This document shows positions 1 to 7,754 of a stretch of DNA of 64,000 nt, in pieces. The stretch spans positions 372,001 to 436,000 of the forward strand of contig OZ223471.1 in NCBI GenBank assembly GCA_965140775.1, given 5' to 3'. The stretch is from UBA6244 sp965140775 (lineage in GTDB: Bacteria; Bacteroidota; Bacteroidia; Bacteroidales; F082). The notes under the pieces are model-generated. The model was not told the origin of the DNA. It was given only the letters and a program-made list of their open reading frames with translations, and did not search any database. Each line of letters starts with the position of its first letter. Positions within the stretch are counted from its first letter, which is position 1. A program made the position numbers and the translations under genes.

Positions 1-1
1 C

Positions 2-895
2 ACACTTGTTTGGTTTTTCATCAAATACACTGTTAGCAATGAGTTGGAGGACTGTGCTTGGATCGATTTGATTCATTTGCCACAAATACCTTCCACCACT
101 GTATGGGTCGGATTCGACACCGAAACCTGCCGGGTTAGCGATATTCAGTTGGAGGGAATGGCCACCCATGCCGAGTCTGTTCAATGGAGCACTGATGGCA
201 CGGGCTCCTTTAGCGATGCGCTGATACTCAACCCATTGTATATGCCCTCGGATGAAGACTACCAAAACGGACAGTTTACTCTCACCCTGACGGCATCCGC
301 CTCCGACGGTACCACCGTTTCCGACAACCAAACATATCAGGTGCTGATGTCGCCCGAGGCCGCCGCTATTCTGTGGGAACAAGATAGCGTTTTCACGGTG
401 CTGACCCCTTCTACAGTGATTGAAGGAGAAGCCGCTGCCTATGCCGGCGAGTATGTTTGGATGCTTACTCCTGAAACGTCGGGAACAATAACCTCCAATG
501 GACAAATGGCCACCATCGACTGGAACACCTTGTATTCGGGAGAAGCCACCATTGGTTATCAAGGTTTGAACATGTGTGGCGAAGGCGATCTCACCGAAAA
601 AGTGGTTTTTGTATCCAATGCCACCGCCATTTCCGAATTGAACCAGGTGCAAAGTCTCACCATCTTCCCCAACCCCAACAACGGCAGTTTCTTTGTAAGT
701 CTGCAACTGACCTCCGAATCGGCCATACAGTTGCAATTGCTCGATGGCGTTGGTCGTGAGGTTTGGAAGCAAGACGTGGCTGCCACCGACCATATTCAGG
801 TAAATTGTCACCCAACCAAGCTCCCCGACGGGTTTTATCAACTCATCATCCATACCGAAAACCAAAGGTTGGTGAAAAAAATCGTGGTGCAATAG
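2..895 (+). CDS. T9SS type A sorting-domain protein, 5'-truncated by window edge
   Basis: The reading frame is open to the first base of the window, so the true start lies upstream. The visible part is a beta-rich extracellular protein with PKD/Ig-like stretches (for example SASDGTTVSDNQTY) followed by a C-terminal domain of about 75 residues starting IFPNPNNGSFFVSL. That domain has the PNP motif, the central LLDGVGREVW strand and the final KKIVVQ typical of type IX secretion sorting domains. Such proteins are exported by Sec, moved across the outer membrane by T9SS and anchored or released after removal of this tail. Substrate or role unknown. It is followed by a clear intrinsic terminator. 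Confidence 0.85.
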   Translation, partial: TLVWFFIKYTVSNELEDCAWIDLIHLPQIPSTTVWVGFDTETCRVSDIQLEGMATHAESVQWSTDGTGSFSDALILNPLYMPSDEDYQNGQFTLTLTASASDGTTVSDNQTYQVLMSPEAAAILWEQDSVFTVLTPSTVIEGEAAAYAGEYVWMLTPETSGTITSNGQMATIDWNTLYSGEATIGYQGLNMCGEGDLTEKVVFVSNATAISELNQVQSLTIFPNPNNGSFFVSLQLTSESAIQLQLLDGVGREVWKQDVAATDHIQVNCHPTKLPDGFYQLIIHTENQRLVKKIVVQ

Positions 896-926
896 GAAGA
901 TCCTGAGCTTGAAATAAAGGAAATGA

Positions 927-958
927 CCCTGCAATTTGTATGAATTGCGGGGTTTTTT
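927..958 (+). terminator. Rho-independent terminator
   Basis: A hairpin with arms CCCtGCAATT and AATTGCgGGG around a 6-nt loop is followed directly by TTTTTT, 32 bp after the stop of the T9SS gene. This ends that transcript before the glutamine synthetase gene. Confidence 0.85.
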
Positions 959-1062
959 CTTATACCCTGTATAAATTAGCCCATGTATAGGGCAAAATCA
1001 ATTTCAGACCAAGCGAGGTTGCTTAAACTTTACTAAGTTTGTCACCCAAAATTTTTTGAATT

Positions 1063-2565
1063 ATGAGCAGTCACATTACAATGAATCCCAATCCGGTATT
1101 GCAATATCTGAACAAGCCGGCCAACCTGTTGACCAAAGACGACCTGATCAGATACATCGTGGATAACGACATTGAAATGATTAATTTTAGATATGTAGGC
1201 TGGGATGGAAGATTGAAAATATTGAACTTTATCATCGGAAGTCTGGAGCACCTGGACAACATCCTCACTGCCGGCGAAAGGGTGGACGGGTCGAGCTTGC
1301 TTCCCTTTGTGGAGGCCGGTTCGAGCGATTTGTATGTGATACCTCGCTACAAAACGGCTTTCCGCAATCCCTTTTCGGAAATCCCCGCCCTCGACATCAT
1401 GTGTTCTTATTACGACCGCAACGGTGAGCCTTTGGATGGTGCCCCCGAGAACATCCTGAAAAAAGCACACGAAAGTTTTAAGGAAATAACCGGCATGGAA
1501 TTCGAAACCATGGGCGAACTGGAGTATTATATCATCAGTGATGACGATGGTTTCTTTAAAACCGACGACCAGAAAGGTTATCACGAATCGTCGCCTTATT
1601 CCAAATGGGGTGACTTCAGAACCGAAGCCATGAAACTGATTGCCGAAGCCGGAGGATTAATCAAATACGGCCATTCGGAAGTAGGCAATTTCACCAAAAA
1701 CGGGAAAGTTTACGAACAGAATGAAATCGAGTTTTTGCCCACCAATGTGGAAGATGCCGCCGACCAACTGGTGAAAGCCAAGTGGATTATCCGCACCCTG
1801 GCCGAACAATATGGCGTGATGGTGACCTTTGCCCCCAAAATTACCGTGGGCAAAGCAGGTAGCGGATTGCACATCCATACTCGGGTGATGAAGGACGGTA
1901 AAAACATGATGATTGAAAAGGGTAAACTGAGTAATATCGCCAAAACTGCCATTGCCGGATATATGGAGTTGGCACCATCACTCACGGCCTTTGGCAACCA
2001 AAATCCCACCTCCTATTTCCGTTTGGTGCCCCATCAGGAAGCACCTACCAACATTTGCTGGGGCGACCGCAACCGCTCGGTATTGGTGCGGGTTCCGTTG
2101 GGATGGACTGTGCCTTCCAACATGATTCACAAGGTAAACCCGCAGGAAAAGGGTGATGTGATCGACATGAGTGGCAAGCAAACCGTTGAATTGCGCAGCC
2201 CCGATGGGTCGGCAGACTTATATTTGCTGCTGGCAGGCCTCACCGTGGCAGCACGTCATGGGTTTGAACTCGAAGATCCTTTGAAGATAGCTCAGGACAC
2301 TTACGTGGACATCAATATTTTTGATGAAGAAAACAAACAACGTCAGGAACAGCTTGCGCAATTGCCTTCATCCTGTGCGCAGTCGGCCCGCAATCTGCAA
2401 TCTCAACGCGCCATTTATACCAAGTACGATGTTTTTCCCGACAGGGTAATCGACCATACCATTTCTAAATTGACTAAATTTAACGACGAAGGACTCATTG
2501 CCCACATTCAAAAAGATGAAGATAAGGTGATGGCCCTTGTAAACCAATACTTTAACTGTGGATAA
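1063..2565 (+). CDS. glnA: Glutamine synthetase, type I family
   Basis: ATP-dependent ligation of ammonia to glutamate in the cytoplasm. 500 residues, close to the usual GSI size. Visible family features: an N-terminal beta-grasp region (INFRYVGWDGR, about residues 42-52), the metal/ATP-binding GSGLHIHTRVMKDG segment at about 265-278, and the NRSVLVRVP substrate/ATP segment at about 340. The chosen ATG gives MSSHITMNPNP; a second in-frame ATG at 1081 is possible. The stop overlaps the start of the next gene by 8 bp, implying translational coupling with an HMG-CoA-lyase-like enzyme, an unusual partner. An ammonium transporter lies nearby on the other strand, which fits nitrogen assimilation. 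A GS-like ligase with another amine substrate cannot be excluded. Confidence 0.88.
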   Translation: MSSHITMNPNPVLQYLNKPANLLTKDDLIRYIVDNDIEMINFRYVGWDGRLKILNFIIGSLEHLDNILTAGERVDGSSLLPFVEAGSSDLYVIPRYKTAFRNPFSEIPALDIMCSYYDRNGEPLDGAPENILKKAHESFKEITGMEFETMGELEYYIISDDDGFFKTDDQKGYHESSPYSKWGDFRTEAMKLIAEAGGLIKYGHSEVGNFTKNGKVYEQNEIEFLPTNVEDAADQLVKAKWIIRTLAEQYGVMVTFAPKITVGKAGSGLHIHTRVMKDGKNMMIEKGKLSNIAKTAIAGYMELAPSLTAFGNQNPTSYFRLVPHQEAPTNICWGDRNRSVLVRVPLGWTVPSNMIHKVNPQEKGDVIDMSGKQTVELRSPDGSADLYLLLAGLTVAARHGFELEDPLKIAQDTYVDINIFDEENKQRQEQLAQLPSSCAQSARNLQSQRAIYTKYDVFPDRVIDHTISKLTKFNDEGLIAHIQKDEDKVMALVNQYFNCG

Positions 2566-3406
2566 CCTCATCAAAATCATCGAAACGCCCCGTGACGGAT
2601 TTCAAGGGCTCGACCATATCATTTCCACCAAAGATAAGGTGGCTTACATCAATCAGTTGCTCCGGTGTGGATTTCAAACCGTTGAAGTGGGAAGCTTTGT
2701 GTCTCCCCGGCTCATCCCCCAAATGGCAGATACAGCAGAAGTGCTTAAACAACTCGATCTGAAGGATGTAACCTCAGATATCGCCGTTTTGGCCGTCACC
2801 GAAAAAGGTGGTAAAATGGCATGCGATTTCAATCAGGTGGACCAAATATTTTTCCCGTTTTCTACTTCTCCCACTTTTTTAAGACGGAATATCAGAAGTA
2901 CGCTGGTACAAGCCGATCAAACCATCGATGGGTTGCAAAACCTCTGTTTGAAGCACAACAAAGAACTGGTGGTATTTTTCAGCATGGGATTTGGCAGTGC
3001 ATACGGCGATCCGTGGAGTATGGACATTCTCTATGAATGGGTGGACCGAATGATGGAAAAAGACCTGAGCATATTCCCATTTTCAGATATCTTTGGCGAT
3101 ACCGACCCCTTAAACATTGAGAAGGTATTCCGTTTGTTGATGAAAGAATTTCCCGATGCCGAATTTGGTTTGCACCTGCACTCCCTCCCCCAAAAGCGAT
3201 TGGAAAAAGTGGCGGCAGCTTACCGTGCCGGCATCCGTCGTTTTGATACCGTGATCAGTGGGCTGGGCGGATGTCCGCAAACAGGCAAAGATCTGGTGGG
3301 TAACCTGCCGTTGGAAGCTTTGCTGGAATTTTGCGACAGCCACAAGGTGCGTCATGAGTTGAATATGAACGAAGTGCATAAAGCCCAACAGTTGATGCCC
3401 GCTTAG
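2558..3406 (+). CDS. Hydroxymethylglutaryl-CoA lyase family protein
   Basis: DRE-TIM metallolyase that in characterised members cleaves HMG-CoA to acetyl-CoA and acetoacetate (leucine/ketone-body metabolism). 282 residues. Seen: an N-terminal IETPRDGFQG where the family usually has a D-GLQ-type metal motif, VGSFVSPRLIPQMAD (about 46-60), the metal-binding GLHLHS, and the signature loop ISGLGGCPQTGKDLVGN carrying the catalytic cysteine. The start is GTG at 2558, inside the last codons of glnA (8-bp overlap), because no ATG lies nearer to the conserved N-terminus. Related enzymes acting on other 3-hydroxyacyl-CoAs share these motifs, so the exact substrate is inferred. Confidence 0.82.
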   Translation: MDNLIKIIETPRDGFQGLDHIISTKDKVAYINQLLRCGFQTVEVGSFVSPRLIPQMADTAEVLKQLDLKDVTSDIAVLAVTEKGGKMACDFNQVDQIFFPFSTSPTFLRRNIRSTLVQADQTIDGLQNLCLKHNKELVVFFSMGFGSAYGDPWSMDILYEWVDRMMEKDLSIFPFSDIFGDTDPLNIEKVFRLLMKEFPDAEFGLHLHSLPQKRLEKVAAAYRAGIRRFDTVISGLGGCPQTGKDLVGNLPLEALLEFCDSHKVRHELNMNEVHKAQQLMPA

Positions 3407-3587
3407 GTTTTCTTGCTTTCATTTACTTTCTGTTTTTCAGGTTTTTGTACGTACTTCCCGATAATGAGGACGGAGTTTGTATTGATGAAATATCAATGGC
3501 GCATCCGCATGTGGGACATATAAAAACGGGACAAACGACCACCGAAGTAGCCATTCATCCCGTCAAAAAAGACAACTGATTATCGTT

Positions 3588-4805
3588 TTACAACACGCCT
3601 GTGTCGTAGGCGTTTTCTCCATGCAACGAAGCATCGAGGCCCATGGCCTCTTCTTCTTCACTTACTTTTACTTTGGTTATTTTATTGATTACCAACAACA
3701 TGAGGTAGGTAAACAAAAAGGCGTAGGCTGAGGCAATCAATACGGCCACCAACTCTTTAACAAAGAAACCGGCATTACCTTCAATCAAACCGGCCTGACC
3801 ATTGATGGCTTCGCTGGCAAATACACCCAGGAGGATGGTACCTGTAACGCCACCCATGCCGTGAACACCCCATACATCGAGGGCATCATCCCAACCAAAT
3901 TTGTTTTTGTAATGCACCGCAATATAGCAGATAATACCTGATGCAATACCAATGACGATGGCTGCCCACACAGGTACAAAACCTGCTGCAGGAGTAATGG
4001 TGGCCAGTCCGGCAACCGCACCTGTGAGCAGTCCTACAAAACGTGGTTTTCCGGTAGCTACCCATTCAATTATCAGCCAGGTAATGGCTGCAAAGGAAGC
4101 TGCGATATCCGTATTTAAAAAGGCGAGGGTGGTAATTTTATCCACTGCCAACTCGCTACCGGCGTTGAAACCATACCAGCCAAACCACAACAAACCTGTT
4201 CCGATGGCTACCAATGGAATACTGTTGGGAGGTGATTGCAAATCCTGACGCTTGCCCACGTAAATTACCGAAGCCAAAGCAGCAAATCCGGCAGTAGCAT
4301 GTACCACAATACCACCTGCAAAGTCCAGAACACCCAATTCGGCCATGATGCCACCACCCCAAATCATATGCACGAAAGGGTAGTAAACAAACAACTGCCA
4401 CAATACCAGGAAGATAAGATAACTTTTGAAGCTTACCCTGTTGACAAACGCACCGGTTATAAGGGCGGGAGTAATGATGGCGAACATCATCTGATAAGCG
4501 ATGAAAATAAATTCGGGAAATTGTTGGTCGGGAGAACCAAAAGCTGCATCAAAGGATATTCCATTCAGAAACATGTGGTCGAGGTTGCCGATGATACCGC
4601 CTTCGCCCCCGCTGAATGAAAGTGAGTACCCTACACCAATCCACATGATGGTGGTAATACCCAACGACACAAAAGTTTGCATCATGATGCCCAGAATGTT
4701 TCTCCTGCCGGCCAATCCTCCATAAAAGAAAGCCAATCCGGGAGTCATCAGCATAACCAGGCTGGTGCTGATGATCATAAATGTTGTGGTTCCTGTATTA
4801 AACAT
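3588..4805 (-). CDS. amtB: Ammonium transporter (Amt/Mep/Rh family)
   Basis: Inner-membrane ammonium channel, 405 residues with about 11 hydrophobic segments. Visible family hallmarks: MLMTPGLAFFYGGL near the N-terminus, the first pore histidine in VVHATAGFAAL (about 168) and the second in WGVHGMGGVTG (about 315). It lies 24 bp downstream of a beta-barrel-like protein on the same strand and probably shares its transcript. No GlnK (PII) gene is visible next to it. The acidic C-terminal tail (EEEEAMGLDASLHGENAYD) is cytoplasmic and typical of the family. Confidence 0.95.
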   Translation of the reverse strand: MFNTGTTTFMIISTSLVMLMTPGLAFFYGGLAGRRNILGIMMQTFVSLGITTIMWIGVGYSLSFSGGEGGIIGNLDHMFLNGISFDAAFGSPDQQFPEFIFIAYQMMFAIITPALITGAFVNRVSFKSYLIFLVLWQLFVYYPFVHMIWGGGIMAELGVLDFAGGIVVHATAGFAALASVIYVGKRQDLQSPPNSIPLVAIGTGLLWFGWYGFNAGSELAVDKITTLAFLNTDIAASFAAITWLIIEWVATGKPRFVGLLTGAVAGLATITPAAGFVPVWAAIVIGIASGIICYIAVHYKNKFGWDDALDVWGVHGMGGVTGTILLGVFASEAINGQAGLIEGNAGFFVKELVAVLIASAYAFLFTYLMLLVINKITKVKVSEEEEAMGLDASLHGENAYDTGVL

Positions 4806-4829
4806 GATAATTTATTTAAGTTGGTTTTG

Positions 4830-5627
4830 TTAAAAAGAGATTCCAAACACTAAAAATACTTTTTCGGCCTGTGGGTTGGTAATCACAGCGCACGACAAAG
4901 GCAATGAATAAGAGTCGGTGATTTTTACCGATTTGGCCGCGTTAATTCCCAGATTTACTACTCCGGGGCCGGTTCCATAAAAGCCGGATTCTCCGATGTA
5001 TCCGGTGGCAGCATCCGCAGCCTTGGGATTGTTGAGCGTCATGCCGGCAAAGGCATTCATTTCCACTTCTTTCACCTTGAAGGCATAACCCAGTTCAACG
5101 TAGGTTGAATATTGAATTCCGGATTTGGTATTGAAGTCAGGGCTGGCCGGGTCGTCATTGATTTTTTGAGCATCGGCGCCATAAAAATTAACCGCCAACA
5201 TCAGCGACAACGGCACTTTTTCGGTTCCGTTGTACGTGAGTGAACCCTCAAGGATGTGTCCGGTTTTGTCCTTGTTGTATTGAAAATACTTGTAATCGGA
5301 AGTGTCGGGGAAATAGTAATCGGTGATGGTTGCCGTAAACATATCGTTGGCAAAGTTGGCTGTCAGATACAAGTCGAACTCCTGATAGGGGTTGGGTCCG
5401 GCAATGGTGTAGGCACCCCATGCACCCAGAGTTACGGGTCCTATTCCCAACTCAGCATAAGGTTGAATGCTGGGGTAGCTTCCGCCGAATTGAGTTCCGC
5501 GCCACACGTATTTACTCATGAGGTCGGCACCAAAATCGTAAGAAAAAATGCTTTTCTTCTCCTGAGCCATGGCCCCTATGGCACCGAGCATCAGGACCAT
5601 AACTACTAAAAATTTAAATTTTTTCAT
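4830..5627 (-). CDS. Outer-membrane beta-barrel-like protein upstream of amtB
   Basis: 265 residues with a clear Sec signal peptide (MKKFKFLVVMVLMLGAIGAMA, cleaved before Q). The mature part starts DFGADLMSKYVWRGTQFGGS and shows alternating aromatic/hydrophobic strands and a C-terminal phenylalanine (LVFGISF), as in outer-membrane barrels of the TorF/porin-like group. Its position just ahead of amtB suggests a role in ammonium uptake across the outer membrane or in nitrogen-stress response, but this is inferred from context only. Confidence 0.7.
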   Translation of the reverse strand: MKKFKFLVVMVLMLGAIGAMAQEKKSIFSYDFGADLMSKYVWRGTQFGGSYPSIQPYAELGIGPVTLGAWGAYTIAGPNPYQEFDLYLTANFANDMFTATITDYYFPDTSDYKYFQYNKDKTGHILEGSLTYNGTEKVPLSLMLAVNFYGADAQKINDDPASPDFNTKSGIQYSTYVELGYAFKVKEVEMNAFAGMTLNNPKAADAATGYIGESGFYGTGPGVVNLGINAAKSVKITDSYSLPLSCAVITNPQAEKVFLVFGISF

Positions 5628-5836
5628 GTCGTTTTTTTTGGTTGATAATCATTGGTTTTGTAATGATTCACATGGACGAATCATCCTCACAAGATTACAA
5701 CCGAAACCTTTGTGGGTCAATCGGTTATTGCACCTACAAAATTTGCGCTGATTGCGGAGACATTCTAGGTAAATTACCTAGATGCCGATTGGGGAGGGAG
5801 TCGAGGAAGTTGGGTCCCGAGGGTTTTCAGGGGAGA

Positions 5837-5876
5837 GTAGGGAGTAATTAGTAGGGAGTAATTAGTAGGGAGTAGA
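5837..5876. repeat. Short tandem repeat (GTAGGGAGTAATTA)
   Basis: Two full copies and a partial third copy of the 14-bp unit GTAGGGAGTAATTA lie in the divergent intergenic region between the barrel gene and the protease gene. No coding function is visible. Confidence 0.7.
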
Positions 5877-5981
5877 GAATAAGTGGGCAGCCATACATAA
5901 ACATCATAACGGACTAACAACCCAACGTTTTTCGTTTACCCCAGTAGCCTTCGGGGTTAAACCCTAAACCCTAAACCATTG

Positions 5982-5999
5982 CCCCGAAAGCCTTCGGGG
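5982..5999. repeat. Small palindrome with CCCCGAA / TTCGGGG arms
   Basis: CCCCGAA-AGCC-TTCGGGG forms a compact hairpin. A closely similar hairpin (CCCCGAA-AGTT-TTCGGGG) ends a short tandem array at about 22,226-22,264, so this is a dispersed short repeat. Its role is unknown; it may act as a weak terminator. Confidence 0.5.
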
Positions 6000-6008
6000 T
6001 TGATCTTT

Positions 6009-6089
6009 TGAACCCTTGAACCCTTGAACTTTTAAACCCTTGAACTTTTGAACCCTTGAACCCTTGAACCCTTGAACTCTTAAACCCTA
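6009..6089. repeat. Tandem array of 9-bp units (AACCCTTGA)
   Basis: About nine degenerate copies of AACCCTTGA/AACTTTTGA run up to and into the stop codon of the protease gene on the minus strand. Just upstream (about 5,960-5,976) is a short AAACCCT run. This is a simple-sequence region of the slipped-strand type; length variation between strains is likely. Confidence 0.75.
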
Positions 6090-7700
6090 AGGCATTTTAT
6101 CCAACTCATATACCGCTCTGTTGAATGTGGTGTCTATTTTATGAAAAATGGGGTAAAATCCTTTTTCATCCAGGATATTTCTGCCCACATAGGCCTTAAA
6201 CAAGGTGTTGATTTTATCTCTGGAAATGGCCACCTGCTCGGGTGTTTCTTCAATCCCTTTTTCTTCGGCATAAGCCACCAGCTCTTTATAGGTTTTGTTG
6301 CTCATGTTAAAACCTTTGTTGAAGCTCTCAAAATCAGTGTATTTACTCAGCTCCGGGCGGTGTTGGTCCGTATAATCGAAGGCGAATGAAAACAACAATC
6401 CTTTGTTGGCCAACAAATTATAATAGGTATGTATGGAGTCGGTGATCAAGGGCACAAAGATGTCGGGCATGATGCCGCCACCTCCATAAACCACTTTACC
6501 TTTGGGCGTTACATACCTCAGACTATCGTTTAATTGAACGCTGTCGGCATGCAACATTTCACCCGTGGTGTACCGGTGATAGGCTTCCGAAAAATAATCT
6601 TCAAAATCCTCATTTTTCGAATAGGGTTTTTGGATACAACGACCTGTGGGAGTGTAGTAACGTGCCACCGTAAGTCGTAAGGCCGAACCGTCGGGCAAAC
6701 TCATTTGTTCTTGCACCAATCCCTTGCCATAGGATCTGCGACCGATAATCAGCCCCCTGTCGTTGTCCTGCAAGGCACCACTCACAATTTCACTTGCAGA
6801 GGCCGACCCTTCATCAATCAAAATGGCTACCTGGTTGTTCTCCAATTTGCCCGACTTGGTGGCGTAGGCAAAACGTTTCTTCCGGTTTTTGCCTTCGGTA
6901 TAAACAATCAGCTTTCCGTCTGCCAAAAATTCGTCGGCAATGTCGATGGCGGCCTGCAAATAGCCTCCCGGATTGCCACGCAAATCGAGAATCAATTTTT
7001 CCATGCCTTCGCCGCGCAGCCGATCCACCGCCATATTAAATTCTTCAAAGGTGGTGGCCGAAAAGGTGTTGAGCTTGATAAATCCGGTGTTGGAATTCAC
7101 CATATAGGCCACATCCAAACTGTAGGTCGGAATTACGTCGCGGGTAATGGTGAAATGCATCAATTTGGGCACGCCTCTGCGAAAAACACTGATATTCACC
7201 TTCGTATCCTTTTTGCCTTTGAGTTTTCGCATGGCGATGTTGTTGTTCACACCATTGCCGGCAATCAATGAGTCGTCCACCATTACAATGCGGTCGCCGG
7301 CCATCAGTCCCACTTTTTCTGATGGACCGCCGGGAATGGTGTTGATCACCGTAATGCTATCTTTTTCGATGCGAAAGGAAATCCCTATCCCTTCAAAACT
7401 CCCCAGCAATGGATCGTTTACCTGATGAAATTCGTCGGCAGTGATATAGGCCGAATGTGGGTCGAGATCTTCAAGCATACCTCTGATGGCATCCGTTTGT
7501 AAGGTCTCCAATTGTACGGTATCCACATAATCGCGAACAATATAATCCAGAATGTCGCCCACTTTGTCGTAAGGATGATTGGATTGGGGAAAGAGGATGT
7601 TCTCTTGTCCGCCATTTCCCGGAATCATGGTGCCCACCCAAATTCCCAAAATAAGCAGTAAGGCAAAAATAAGAGGTAAATATTGATTGAATCTTTTCAT
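6087..7700 (-). CDS. S41-family C-terminal processing peptidase
   Basis: Periplasmic serine protease of the CtpA/Prc type, 537 residues. An N-terminal membrane anchor or signal (YLPLIFALLLILGIWVGTMI) is followed by a PDZ domain at about 85-170 (GSFEGIGISFRIE, PSEKVGLMAGDRIVMVDD). The S41 catalytic domain has the nucleophile in GSASASEIVSGAL (about 300) and the general-base lysine in SYGKGLVQEQM (about 323). These enzymes trim C-termini or degrade misfolded envelope proteins. The stop codon lies inside a simple tandem repeat, so the extreme C-terminus could vary between strains. Confidence 0.92.
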   Translation of the reverse strand: MKRFNQYLPLIFALLLILGIWVGTMIPGNGGQENILFPQSNHPYDKVGDILDYIVRDYVDTVQLETLQTDAIRGMLEDLDPHSAYITADEFHQVNDPLLGSFEGIGISFRIEKDSITVINTIPGGPSEKVGLMAGDRIVMVDDSLIAGNGVNNNIAMRKLKGKKDTKVNISVFRRGVPKLMHFTITRDVIPTYSLDVAYMVNSNTGFIKLNTFSATTFEEFNMAVDRLRGEGMEKLILDLRGNPGGYLQAAIDIADEFLADGKLIVYTEGKNRKKRFAYATKSGKLENNQVAILIDEGSASASEIVSGALQDNDRGLIIGRRSYGKGLVQEQMSLPDGSALRLTVARYYTPTGRCIQKPYSKNEDFEDYFSEAYHRYTTGEMLHADSVQLNDSLRYVTPKGKVVYGGGGIMPDIFVPLITDSIHTYYNLLANKGLLFSFAFDYTDQHRPELSKYTDFESFNKGFNMSNKTYKELVAYAEEKGIEETPEQVAISRDKINTLFKAYVGRNILDEKGFYPIFHKIDTTFNRAVYELDKMP

Positions 7701-7754
7701 ACAAGGTTGAATAATTTTTGCAAAAATAGTGTTTCATTCACACCGGGTGCATTA

